Origin: Suillus spraguei
Lineage: Eukaryota; Basidiomycota; Agaricomycetes; Boletales; Suillaceae
NCBI GenBank assembly: GCA_016800925.1
Contig: JABCPU010000172.1
Span: forward strand, 1 to 64,000
Length of the DNA stretch: 64,000 nucleotides
Direction: 5' to 3'
A program made the translations under genes and the position numbers. The notes below the pieces were generated by a model that was given only the letters and a program-made list of their open reading frames with translations, was not told the DNA's origin and searched no databases. Positions 42,777-52,712 of this stretch are shown here, piece by piece. Every line of letters starts with the position of its first letter. The stretch's first letter is position 1.

Positions 42777-45700
42777 TCAGAGGGCGTGTTGCTTCTTATA
42801 AGCCTTCAATATTCGAGCGGAGTTCTTCAAGTTCTTTTCTGGGAGCCATTCGTTATCTCCTGACGAATATCCTTTCCAGGAAACAAGGTAGCGTCGGCGA
42901 TTGCCAATTCCTTTGTGAGAAAGAATTGCTTCTATTTCGTATTCCTCTTCTTCTTCGATAACATCAGGTGGGGGTTCGGTGAAGTTCGGGCCGTGCACGT
43001 CTGTTTCGCTATAGGATGATAAGACAGAAGCATGGAATGTGGGGTGAATCTTCCACTGCGGAGGGAGTTTGAGCGTGAACGTGATGGGTGATAAGACATC
43101 GATGATCGGGAAAGGTCCGTATCGTTTCGGTGCTAGTTTCCTTGATGGGAGTTTAAGTCTAAGATTAGCGGCGGATAGCCAAACCTTATCTCCGATCTTC
43201 CATGGGGTGTACTTATCTCCTCGGGATCGTTCGGCCATTGTTTGCATGGCAATGTTATGGCAGGCGATTGCTTCTTCTCTTATCTTCTGCAGAGATCGTA
43301 CTCGATCTTCTGCTGCGGGGACTGATGAATCGGGAATGAGGTGGGGAATGGCACGTGGTTCGTATCCCATCATCAAATAGAAGGGTGATGCGTTACGTGC
43401 ATCGTGTTTTCGGTGATTGTGAACGAATTCAGCGATTGGTAGGTGTTCTACCCAATCTTCAGGGTTATTACGGCAATAAATGCGAAGGTATGTTTCAAGT
43501 TCTTGATTAAGCCTTTCCGTTTGGCCATCAGTCTGCGGGTGGTAAGCCGTGGATGGAGCGATGACGTAGTCAAGAAGTCGGGCAAGTTCCTTTGAGAAGC
43601 GAGATAGGAATTGCGGTCCTCGATCCGAGATGACTTTGTCATGGAGTCCAAATCGTCGGTAAACGTGTTTTAAAAATAGCTTGGCCACACCTTCTGACGT
43701 AGTAGCTTTTAAACAGGGGATAATAATCACCCCCTTTGTAAGGCCATGGTCTACCACGACCATGATACTGTCAAAGCCTCCAGAGACGGGGAGGTCAGTG
43801 ATAAGATCAACGGAGACCTGGGAAAACGGGCGAATAGCCGATGAAGGAATAGGTACGAGCGGAGGACGAACGGGATGAGTATCCGCTTTCATTTGCTGAC
43901 AAAGGGCACAACCCTCGACGTATTTCCGAACATAAGAGCCCATGGCAGGCCACCAGGCTTCCCGTTTGACGAGTTCTTCAGTTTTGAATCTACCGGGGTG
44001 TCCCGCGGTAGGATGATCATGATACCTTTTCAGGATATCAGAACGATGTGCCGGTGGAATATAAGCGCGATTCTTAAAATAGAGGACGTTCTCCTCAATC
44101 TTCCAATCAGAAAGTGCCGATTTCATGGGGGGAAGGCACACGCCATCGAGGGCGTCAGACGCTGTTTTGAAAACAGGGTCGTCGAGAGGGTCCGAGGATG
44201 ACAGCACATCCTTTAAGTCGGTGTCAATAAGGCGAACGAATAGAGCGTCAGGGAGGAGGGTCTGGTCGTTGTTATCGTCTTTGCCGGAGTCATAGTCAGG
44301 CCGGCGGGATAGTGCATCCGGTACTGCTAATTTAGTACCTGCAACGTGATGCAATTCGATGTCGTAAATAGACAAGATCAATTGCCAACGTGCTTGGCGA
44401 CGGGTGAGCTTCTGTGCACTCCTAAAGTACAGAAGGTTCTTATGGTCGGTGAATACCAGGACGGGATGTGGGTTTCCTTCGAGATAATGACGCCATTCGT
44501 TCAATGCTCGGATCACGGCAAGGAGTTCCCGATCAAAGATCTGGTAATTGCGTTCTGCGGGGTTTAAAGACTGTGAAAGATATGCGCATGGATGATAAAC
44601 ACCATTTTCATCAGTTTGTAAGAGAACTCCGCCAGTTGCTACGAGCGAAGCGTCGGTAGCAATCGCAAATTGTCGGGAGGGATCAGGATTACGGAGTACC
44701 GGTTGGGAAGTAAAGCGTCGTTTCAGCTCTTCAAAGGTGTCCATACATTCGGTTGACCATTCAAAGGCCTTATCTTTCTTTGTCAAGTCGATGAGGGGTC
44801 TAGCGATGTCCGAATAGTGGGAAATGAATGTGCGGTAGAAGTTGCAAAAACCGAGGAATGACCGAACATCTTTTACAGATTTCGGGGTTGGCCATTCGGA
44901 GATTCCCTTGGTCTTGGCGGTATCCATAGCAACTTGTCCGGGGCGAATTATCATTCCGAGGTATTCCACTTCTTCTGCATCAAAGGTGCATTTCTCCGGT
45001 TTCAAAAACAGTTGTTCTTTTCGTATTTTCGTCAAAACTCGTTTGGTCCGTTCACGGTGTTCTGCCATTGTTGTAGAGAAAATCAGGATATCATCCATAT
45101 AGATAACCATCCATCCTTCATTGATTTCTTGTTGAAAGGTGCGATTCATGTATGCTTGAAAAGTTGCCGGGGAATTGCAGAGGCCAAAGAACATGACGTT
45201 TGGTTCAAAGAGGCCAAATTCCGTGGTAAACGCAGCTTTCCACCTATCATCAGGATGAATGCGAATGTTGTTATAACCGGACCGGATATCCATTTTCGTA
45301 AAGAACCGTGCGTTATGAAGGCGTGCGACAAGGGAAATAGGGAGTGGAAGCGGGTATGCGTTCTTAACGGTCCAATCATTGATGTAGCGATAATCTTGAC
45401 AAGGACGCAGTTCTCCACTCTTCTTTCCTACAAAGAAGAAACCACTAGCTTGAGGTGATTTCGATTCTGAGATAAAGCCTTTCGCAACGTTTTCATCGAT
45501 AAACGTTTTGACAGCAGCGCGTTCTTTTTCCGATAGCGGGTAGACCTTAGACGTGCGAGGGATGAAACCGGGTTTGGTGTCGATCCGATGATCGATGCCA
45601 GGGCGTTCGGGGGGTAGTTTGTTTAATCCGTCTTTAGCAAAGACGTCTGCGAAGTCGTACAAATAATCCGGGACCAGTTCTTCGAAGGATTTCTTTTTCT

Positions 45701-45995
45701 TTTCCTTCTCATCCGTAGCGAATTCCTGGGCTTTATTACTGAATTTTGGAGGAGGAAGAGAAATTGTGGAGTAGTTGGAGGATTGTTCGAACTGAGAAGT
45801 TCCATCACGCGCTAGGGGTGTATCCATGGATACTTCCTCTATAATTCTCATGCTGATTCCGTCGGTATCATATTCCACGAGAAATTCTCCATCTCCTAGT
45901 TCGTAAGAGGAAATTTCGCGTACTTCTGGTGCATGCCAGACGTCATGCATGGTGTCAAATTGGTCATCATCCTCTGTTGGGATCAACGAGGGCAC
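42777..45995 (-). CDS. pol: Pol (RT, RNase H, integrase, chromodomain) of Gypsy-A element 2
   Basis: An open frame of 1072 codons covering most of Pol downstream of the protease. RT spans about residues 150-330, with the catalytic YMDD at 299-302. RNase H starts near FAIATDAS at 443-450. Integrase has the HHCC finger (HDHPTAGHPG ... CALCQQMK) and the DDE core ([33 protein letters not shown]). A C-terminal chromodomain ([11 protein letters not shown] ... [20 protein letters not shown]) targets integration to modified chromatin in this clade. The Met start is internal; the true start is fusion to protease, whose frame is broken upstream. Confidence 0.92.
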   Translation of the reverse strand: MPSLIPTEDDDQFDTMHDVWHAPEVREISSYELGDGEFLVEYDTDGISMRIIEEVSMDTPLARDGTSQFEQSSNYSTISLPPPKFSNKAQEFATDEKEKKKKSFEELVPDYLYDFADVFAKDGLNKLPPERPGIDHRIDTKPGFIPRTSKVYPLSEKERAAVKTFIDENVAKGFISESKSPQASGFFFVGKKSGELRPCQDYRYINDWTVKNAYPLPLPISLVARLHNARFFTKMDIRSGYNNIRIHPDDRWKAAFTTEFGLFEPNVMFFGLCNSPATFQAYMNRTFQQEINEGWMVIYMDDILIFSTTMAEHRERTKRVLTKIRKEQLFLKPEKCTFDAEEVEYLGMIIRPGQVAMDTAKTKGISEWPTPKSVKDVRSFLGFCNFYRTFISHYSDIARPLIDLTKKDKAFEWSTECMDTFEELKRRFTSQPVLRNPDPSRQFAIATDASLVATGGVLLQTDENGVYHPCAYLSQSLNPAERNYQIFDRELLAVIRALNEWRHYLEGNPHPVLVFTDHKNLLYFRSAQKLTRRQARWQLILSIYDIELHHVAGTKLAVPDALSRRPDYDSGKDDNNDQTLLPDALFVRLIDTDLKDVLSSSDPLDDPVFKTASDALDGVCLPPMKSALSDWKIEENVLYFKNRAYIPPAHRSDILKRYHDHPTAGHPGRFKTEELVKREAWWPAMGSYVRKYVEGCALCQQMKADTHPVRPPLVPIPSSAIRPFSQVSVDLITDLPVSGGFDSIMVVVDHGLTKGVIIIPCLKATTSEGVAKLFLKHVYRRFGLHDKVISDRGPQFLSRFSKELARLLDYVIAPSTAYHPQTDGQTERLNQELETYLRIYCRNNPEDWVEHLPIAEFVHNHRKHDARNASPFYLMMGYEPRAIPHLIPDSSVPAAEDRVRSLQKIREEAIACHNIAMQTMAERSRGDKYTPWKIGDKVWLSAANLRLKLPSRKLAPKRYGPFPIIDVLSPITFTLKLPPQWKIHPTFHASVLSSYSETDVHGPNFTEPPPDVIEEEEEYEIEAILSHKGIGNRRRYLVSWKGYSSGDNEWLPEKNLKNSARILKAYKKQHAL

Positions 45996-46879
45996 GGATT
46001 GCTTGTTATCGGGGATTCTTCAATTGAAGCTGATAGAGTTTTCGGAGGTACGAAGAACTTGGATAATTTCGGTACGTTGGTGCTTCGCCCCGGGAGTTCT
46101 TCTTCCGTTTTTCTCTTTCCATGTTTCTGTTCGTCTATTGGCCGCTGCTCAATAGGTTCTAGTCCGACCCGATGCTCTGGTTCGTCTTCATTTTGCGCTT
46201 TTCTACGCGAGGAATTGGTGACACTGCTCGCGGCAGTTGTACACGTGGAGTGGGTTCTGTAGTACGTGGCATTCGTACTTCTGTTTCTGGGTTTCAGGAA
46301 CAACGATAGGAGAAGCGATGAATGGTTTCGGAAGACGGGAATGTTGCCATCTAGTGTGGTGATTGAAGAGTTCGGGTAACCTGTTCTTCTTCCGATCTTC
46401 ATCTATATCGATTTCAATCTCGTCTGATTTTTCTGTCCGTGAGAGGACGAGTGTTTCAGCAGCCCAATCTATAATTGGGTTCATTGCTCGTAACCATGGG
46501 ATTCCAAGGAGGATTTGGTCTCTCCTTCCTAGTTTGGTGATGTTAAATTTTCCATACATGGTTCGGTCGTCAATTTTGACCACTAGGAGGCAATAATGCG
46601 TGATCGGTCCTCCTTTGATAAGAGTCCCATCTGCCGTGGTAACTCGAAATGGTTCTTTGAGTTTTCGTCGTGTGATTTGATGGAGTTTCACAAACTCTTC
46701 TGAGATAATGTGCCCGCTGCTCCTGAATCGATAACAGCGGTGGTGTCGACGGATTTCAAACGAGTACGCGAATGAAGGGTGATGGGGACACGAAGTTCTT
46801 TTCTTTCACCTACAGCGCGTACAAGTCTTAGTAATACATTGGGAGAAACATACGTCGAATCTTTGTTTCTCCAAGTCAA
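45996..46879 (-). pseudogene. Protease region of Gypsy-A element 2, frameshifted
   Basis: Two partial frames match the element 1 protease. The 46688-46879 piece has the active-site VIDSGAAGT; a shift then separates it from 46203-46691 (FRVTTADGTLIKGG, LGIPWLRAMNPIIDW). Further shifts near 46300 and 46100 break the linker to RT. The Gag-Pol polyprotein of this copy could not be made in one piece. Confidence 0.85.
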
Positions 46880-47710
46880 AAATCCTCCACAATCCGTCGC
46901 ACGGTTTCTTCATCTTCTTCCTCTCCTTTAACTTCGTTTGTCGGAGCGGTGTCTTCTTCTTTCTATCAGGACAATTATGGATGCGATGTCCCGTCTTCCT
47001 GCATCCGAAGCATTGCCCTTTCTTCATGCATTCAGATCTCTCCATGTCGGAGATTCGATCTACGACCATTGCGTTGGAATCACGGTTCGGAATATACCGT
47101 GCATTCCCGTAGTTCTTTTTCTTCTGTTGTGGAATATGACGTGTCCTCATGGCGTTAAGCCGATGATGGGCGTTGTCAATAGCAATGCATTGCAACACAA
47201 CATCTCTGAATATCTCGGAGACATCTCCTGTATTGAAAAGCTTTGTAAGGATACCCCAATTAAGACCATCTTGGAAGAACTGGATCTTCGTCGCGTTATC
47301 GGTGATATGAGCCTTGGCTGCAAGTGCCTCAAAGTCGGCGACATAGGTATGGAGATCTCCAGTTCCTTGCTTGAGATCTCTAAGGCGCGTAAGCGCGGTC
47401 ATTCTGGTATCCACTGGTTCGAATGCTTCTTTGAAGCTCTTCATAAAATCCACCATGTCCCATAACCAACTTTTTGTCCGGAAGTGTCGGTAGATTGGGC
47501 GTGTTCAAGGAATTGTTCTTTCCATGACTTGGCATTCTTTTCGGTCATGAAGGATGTTATGTAGATGATCTTCTGTTTGTCGGTGGTGTAAAGCTTTTCA
47601 TTGATGTCAAAGTGCAGATTGCACGACTGGATAAACTCGCGAGAGTTATCGCGATCTCCATCAAAACCAATCGGTTGACCGATCTTGTATTCGAATTCTT
47701 TGGTCGACAT
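46860..47710 (-). pseudogene. gag: Gag of Gypsy-A element 2, frameshifted
   Basis: Starts MSTKEFEYKIGQPIGF at 47710, as in element 1. A 1-bp loss near 47450 (VGYGT then shift) and another near 46925, just after the zinc knuckle, disable it. The end keeps the same TTT-TGA context as element 1, with the protease in the -1 frame. Confidence 0.88.
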
Positions 47711-47895
47711 GGTTGATGTTTCTTCTGATGAGTTATACTTTCTCGGTGCCTACACGCGCTGTCTTGCTGTCCGTTAGGGCTTTCTTCTGTCAGAGGGCTT
47801 CTCTTGACAATCTGCTCAGCGTACGCGTACGCTAGTCTGCTGATCGAAGCGATCAGGGTTCAGGGTCGAAGACTGGATAGTCGACGATCGAAAGG

Positions 47896-47906
47896 ACTTT
47901 AATCTT
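47896..47906 (-). promoter_or_regulatory. Self-primed PBS of Gypsy-A element 2
   Basis: On the element strand AAGATTAAAGT lies one base from the 5' LTR and is complementary to ACTTTAATCTT inside that LTR, as in element 1. Confidence 0.75.
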
Positions 47907-47907
47907 T

Positions 47908-48382
47908 TGTTACGAACTGGGGTGGCGTCACCAGCGACAGTGAGAAGACACAGGCGGTCTGCTGAGAGTTCTTACAACGTCCAGAAGAGAACGAGGTGAA
48001 AGTGCAAGGAACGCGTTCCAAGTACGATCAAGGATTCAGCCTCAAGGATAAGTCCAAGAGGTATCCGCGAGAATAGAGACTAAGGCTAAGGAGTGCTTAG
48101 ACTTAGAGACGATTCAAGACGACTTAGGTTGGAGACCTAAGCGAAGGAGATTCCAGGTAAAACCCAGTAAGATTAAAGTAGCGAATCTACTACAAGTACA
48201 CTGTGCTTAAATAAGCCAATATGTGCGCACAGACCAAGAGAAGTGTGAGAACGTAAGTGCGTATCCAAAGAAGGAAGGCAACTATAGTACAGATGCGTTG
48301 AGCATATGAGTCAGAGTCATGTTATGTAATATACACGGTAAATGAGGTAAGAAAATGAATAGGGGCACGTACGATTGTAACA
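47908..48382 (-). repeat. 5' LTR of Gypsy-A element 2
   Basis: 475 bp in reverse, nearly identical to the other LTRs of the family. It abuts a Gypsy-B LTR remnant at 48383. Confidence 0.92.
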
Positions 48383-48795
48383 GAATGAGCAGAATCTAAG
48401 ATGATATTTGAACTAAGGTTCTACGGAGATCTACAAGTGGTTTATATACTGTAAGTATCTAATATGGATAATCAACAAGTCTGGGACCGAGGGCTATGTA
48501 CGAAGTGTAATGGAAGTCTATTAGTTAATGCGCAGCGGATCAGTAAGCACGAATCGGAAATGAAACACAGGTAACGGATCAGTGACACAGGATGGAAGTA
48601 TACACAGCCAGAATACTGGAAACAGGAGGAATGACGAAAGGAGATAGATGCAGATATACACAAGGGAGTTAGAGTGCGAGAAGTGGGCACATTCGGATGG
48701 GTGATCCAGACAGGATCTGTGGACCAGATGGAAATAGAATCGATCAAATCTGATCAGATATGGTTGGATCTGGGATTAGAAGTATGGTATATGAC
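48383..48795 (-). repeat. Gypsy-B LTR fragment
   Basis: The reverse complement matches the LTR at 52713-54085 minus its insert: it starts TGTCATATACCATA, has the box TATATAAACCACTTGTAGAT and ends GATTCTGCTCATTC. It is truncated at 48383 by Gypsy-A element 2. Confidence 0.75.
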
Positions 48796-50336
48796 ACCCA
48801 CCCTTGTTTCATGGATGCGTGTTATGACCATGCAAAACCGGAGATTAGTAAGAAGTCCTGGTCTTACATGGGGTTGTACCGGAGGGTTGTAAAGTCAAAG
48901 GGGCTTGGCCTCAGCTCGTACGCTGTGCCCCTTACCCGAGTATGTGCCCTTGATTTTGGATGAAGTCCAAGGGAGAGTTCTGGTGAAGTCCGGATGATCT
49001 CTAAGGCAGGATAGCTTGACAGAGCTCCGATGGACTTCCAGATGAGCGCGGGAATGCGCCGGAACTATTTCCAGAAGGTAGGGAGTAATGTTAACACTAC
49101 TAGAACAAGCTCCAAGTAGAACGGATGAAGGATGGACCGCTGGACAAAGTCCAGGGCAGGATAGGAGCAGAGCTCCAGAGAGAAAGATGATCCATAGATG
49201 TCAGAGGATAGGATAGGATGGATCTGGAGGACTAGGGGTCCGAAGGTCTGGAGCTCAGAGAAGCAGAGGAGCAGAGGAGCAGAGGAGCAGAGGAGCAGAG
49301 GAGCAGAGGAGCAGAGGAGCAGAGGAGCAGAGGAGCAGAGGAGCAGAGGAGCAGAGGAGCAGAGGAGCAGAGGAGCAGAGGAGCAGAGGAGCAGAGGAGC
49401 AGAGGAGCAGAGGAGCGGAGGAGCGGAGGAGCGGAGGAGCAGAGGAGTGGATGATCGGATGAGCATAGCTCTGTGGATCTTAGAGGAAGTGTTGGCTACT
49501 AGAGGGGAGTAGGTCTGGATATGGTGTAGAGATAGTATAGACTACTAGAGGGGAGTAGGTCTGGATATGGTGTAGAGATAGTATAGACTACTCTGGACAA
49601 GGTCCGGAATAGAAGCAGACAGTATAAGACTACCAAAGGTAGAGTCGGAGGTGAAACAGATGATAGACGGAGATGGACAAAGTCCAAAAAGATTATAGGA
49701 CATAGGATCAAAGCTCTGGCCTAGGGAGTGATCCCATAAGCCTGAGTCGGAAGCTTACAAGGGCCAGAGCCCAAGTGCAAGAATGGAAATGGAGTTATAT
49801 AGACATGATAACAGGATACAGAGTAATCAAAGGAATATACAGAAGTAGGAACAAAGAATCAGACTGAGGTCTGCAGGAGTTGTACTACAAGTTTATATAC
49901 TGTAGGTAGCATGCCAGAAGGCAAGTAAGGATAGTCCAAGGCTATGTTTGAGGCATGGCGGAACACAAGGCTATGAACTCGGAAATAAGACTTGTATGAA
50001 ATATCTTATCAAGATGGAAGGTCAAGATAACCGAAAGCCAGAGGTGTAGAGATAACTGAAAGCCGGATACAGGTATTAACCTAAAAGGAGTAACGTGCAG
50101 GTGCGTGGGAATAGTTTCGGATATGAGCATGGATTGGATATGGACATGGATCAGATATGAACATGGATCGGATGGATGAACTGAGTCGGATATGGATATG
50201 GATTAGATATGGATGGATATGGATTGGAGTGGATGGGTGGATTGGATATGTGAGCTGGATTGGATGGGTGGACTAGGATGTATGGATTGGGTGTCCGGAT
50301 GTCCATGGATCGGACCTGAATGTATGGTATATGACA
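48796..50336 (-). repeat. Degenerate Gypsy-B LTR-like DNA with simple repeats
   Basis: No genes. It ends at 50336 with TATGGTATATGACA, the reverse of a Gypsy-B LTR start, against an integrase reading frame. Blocks near 49624 (ACTACCAAAGGTAGAGTC) and 49880-49990 resemble parts of the LTR region at 53880-54190. It includes a 9-bp minisatellite, a 46-bp tandem duplication (49496-49590) and GGATATGGAT-rich DNA at 50115-50300. Confidence 0.6.
49257..49446 (+). repeat. 9-bp minisatellite (GAGCAGAGG)n, about 20 units
   Basis: Near-perfect tandem copies of GAGCAGAGG, purine-only on one strand. The last units vary to GAGCGGAGG. It yields long artefactual frames on both strands (EEQRSRG and SAPLLLC periods). 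The purity suggests recent expansion. Confidence 0.92.
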
Positions 50337-50988
50337 GTATCGCCCTTCTTCACCAATAAGAGTTATCATCCAAACATTTCCATTCATCCGGAATGCGATC
50401 TATCCTCCATCTGTGCCCAGGAATATGCCCTCAATCTTAACAAACTTCACCAGTTCCTCCAAGAAGAGATGTCTGAAACACTATCAAGGACCTGCGGATG
50501 CTAAAAGACAACCCACTCCGGACTTCCGGATTGGAGAACAAGTCTTCGTCAAGGCCAAGTACTTCTGCTCCACTCGTCCATTGAAGAAACTTTTGGAAAA
50601 GAATTTAGGTCTGTTTGAAATAATATCCCGCCCGGGTACTCATTCCTTCGCCATCTGACTTCTGGATTCTATGTGTTCCATACATCCTGTATTCCATGTC
50701 TCACAGTTAGAGCCAGCAGTTCCAAACACCATCCCTAATTGCATTCAACCTCCTCCACCTCCAGTCGAAGTCGATGGAGAACCGGAGTATGAGATATCTG
50801 AAATCCTGGACTCTAAACTGGACCGTCGTAGACACCATTGCCAACTCCTATACCTCGTCCGTTGGTCCGGATACAAAGGAACAGACAAAGAAACTTCCTG
50901 GTTACTTGCCACGGAACTCAGAAATGCATCAGATCTTGTAGCGGATTTCCACTCAGTGTATCCGGACAAACCTGGTCCTATTGCTTGA
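50337..50988 (+). pseudogene. Gypsy-B integrase tail and chromodomain, fragment
   Basis: Reads SPFFTNKSYHPNISIHPE, then a disrupted stretch with QGPADAKRQPTPDFRIGEQV, FVKAKYFCSTRP and IHPVFHVSQLEPAVPN. A chromodomain follows (EYEISEILDSKLDRRR ... YLVRWSGYKGTDKETSWL). Frame changes occur near 50470 and 50660. The left end is cut by the reverse LTR-like DNA at 50336; RT and protease are absent. A different family from Gypsy-A. Confidence 0.82.
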
Positions 50989-51045
50989 AAAGTACATAAC
51001 AAAATACAAGTACATTGAGGGCAGTAACGGAAATCCAGATCCGGA

Positions 51046-52517
51046 CTAAGCACCAGTCTCCATCTCACCTCTGGCACCCTCAGTCTCTTCCCCAGTCCCA
51101 TCTGCCATCTCCTCTCCAGTCCCATCCGCCACCTCTTCCCCAATCTCCTCACCAGCGCCATCCTTGTCGGATCCGGCAGGAACAGAAAGTCTAAATATGG
51201 TCCGGATCTCCTCAATGAGCAGGGCCTGGAACTCCCTCTGTTGCTGGAGGAAGGCCTCCATGGTAGAGCTCATCTGCTCCATGGCAATCCAACTCCCTTC
51301 TGCCGCCACAATACCATCTTGAAGAAGTCCATTGGTCCACACCAGTTCCACAATGATGCCATTAGCAGCAGCCACCCAAGCCTGATCATCATACTCAATG
51401 GCATCCTCATCTGTACCTTCAATAGTCACTGGATTAGAGAAGACATCCGCATCCACCACATCCGGAGTAGGGCTCCTCTGACAGCACTTGCCCTTGCCTT
51501 TCAGAGATGGAGTACCAGCAGGATGCTGCCTCCTCTGGCCCTTGGGCCCCTTGACAAATCTGGGCCTTCCAGAACAAGTGGCCTTGTCCTTCCGGCAGAC
51601 ATCACAGGACTTAATCTCAAATGTCAAAATCAGCGGATCCAAAGGTTTTCGGATGACTCATCAAGAAATTCTTCTCAGCGTCACCCCACTGACACATCCA
51701 GTCCTTAGTGACACATGTTACAAACTGGGGTGGCATCACCAGCGACAGTGAAAGACACAGACGGTCTGCTGGGAAGTTCTACAATGTCCAAAAGAGGACA
51801 AGGTGAAGGAACAAGGAACACATTCCAAGTACTATCAAGGGTTCAGCCTCAAAGACAAGTCTAAGAGGTTCTACGAGAATAGAGACTAAGGCTAAGGAGT
51901 GCTTAGACTTATGTAGAGACGATTCAAGACGACTTAGGTTGGAGACCTAAGCGAAGGATGTTCCAGGTAAAACCCAGTAAGATTAAAGTAAAGTATACAA
52001 GCGTAATACAACATGCTTAAATAGGTCAATATGTGCGCACGGACCAAGAGAGACGTGAGAACGTAAGTGCATATCCAAAGAAGGAAGGCAACTATAGTAC
52101 AGATGCATTGAGCATATGAGTCAGAGTCACGTTATGTAATATACAAGTAAAGGAGACAAAGAGAGAATGAATAGGGGCACGTACGACTGTAACAACACAA
52201 TGGGAACAGTACCCATCTTTTGCTCCAGACGCAGGAGCAGCCTTGGCCTTGCCAATCCATTAGGATCCGGATCCAGAAGAGTCCACATCACTCACCCAAG
52301 ACTCAATCAGAGCCCTCCACCTCTTTTCCTCCATTTCCCTCCAGATCTCTGCCAATTCTATCTGCTTCAACTCCTCCTGCCTTTTCTGCTCCTCTGCCTC
52401 CTTCCGCTTCCGTTCTGCCTCAGCTTCAGCCACAGCCTTAGCAGCAGCCAGTTGCTGCTCCAGATCCACCACAATGTCAGCAGCAGACTTAGGGGCATCG
52501 GATTTCTTTCCAGACAT
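51046..52517 (-). pseudogene. Antisense ORF of Gypsy-B, split by a solo LTR
   Basis: Between pol and the 3' LTR, on the strand opposite to pol. The 5' part from ATG 52517 starts MSGKKSDAPKSAADIVVDLE and is a Lys/Glu/Ala-rich coiled coil. The 3' part (51046-51642) has a Cys pair (CDVCRKDKATC) and an acidic repeat tail (GEEMADGTGEE). The Gypsy-A solo LTR at 51716-52194 lies between the parts, and the upstream part also meets TAA at 52260. Such antisense ORFs accompany some basidiomycete Gypsy elements, to my memory. Function unknown. Confidence 0.5.
51716..52194 (-). mobile_element. Solo LTR of Gypsy family A
   Basis: 479 bp, TGTTAC to GTAACA in reverse, flanked by the perfect 5-bp duplication ACACA. 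It is more diverged than the LTRs of the full elements. Inserted in Gypsy-B remains, so Gypsy-A is the younger family here. Confidence 0.92.
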
Positions 52518-52712
52518 GATTTAGAGCGAGTTTTGTTAACAAGGATATGAAGTGGGGGTAGGAATCACTTCGGATGTCTGACGTCCGTATATCTGTCGGA
52601 TTCCAGACTCAGCATTACAACCATCAAACTTCTCCATTGTCCCGCATTAATCTTGTCTGATCTGGATCGATGCTTCTTGTGCCTCAGGGGTTCAGCCCTA
52701 AGGGGGGGATAC

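Larger units (their letters stand above)
40744..48382 (-). mobile_element. Gypsy-A element 2, chromovirus, near full length
   Basis: A 7.6-kb element in reverse orientation, tail to tail with element 1 and 119 bp from it. LTRs are 40744-41218 and 47908-48382 (475 bp each). The PBS is at 47896-47906. The flanking 5-mers AGACT and GAATG do not match. Pol and ORF3 are open, gag and protease are shifted, so it is non-autonomous unless complemented. Confidence 0.93.

Noticed and set aside
41218..48382. ORF3 as an envelope gene
   Set aside because: Position fits, but there is no signal peptide, no transmembrane segment and no cleavage site; it has a nucleic-acid-type zinc knuckle.
49065..49512. 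Leu/Cys/Ser- and Glu/Gln/Arg-rich frames
   Set aside because: Products of the 9-bp minisatellite, not genes.
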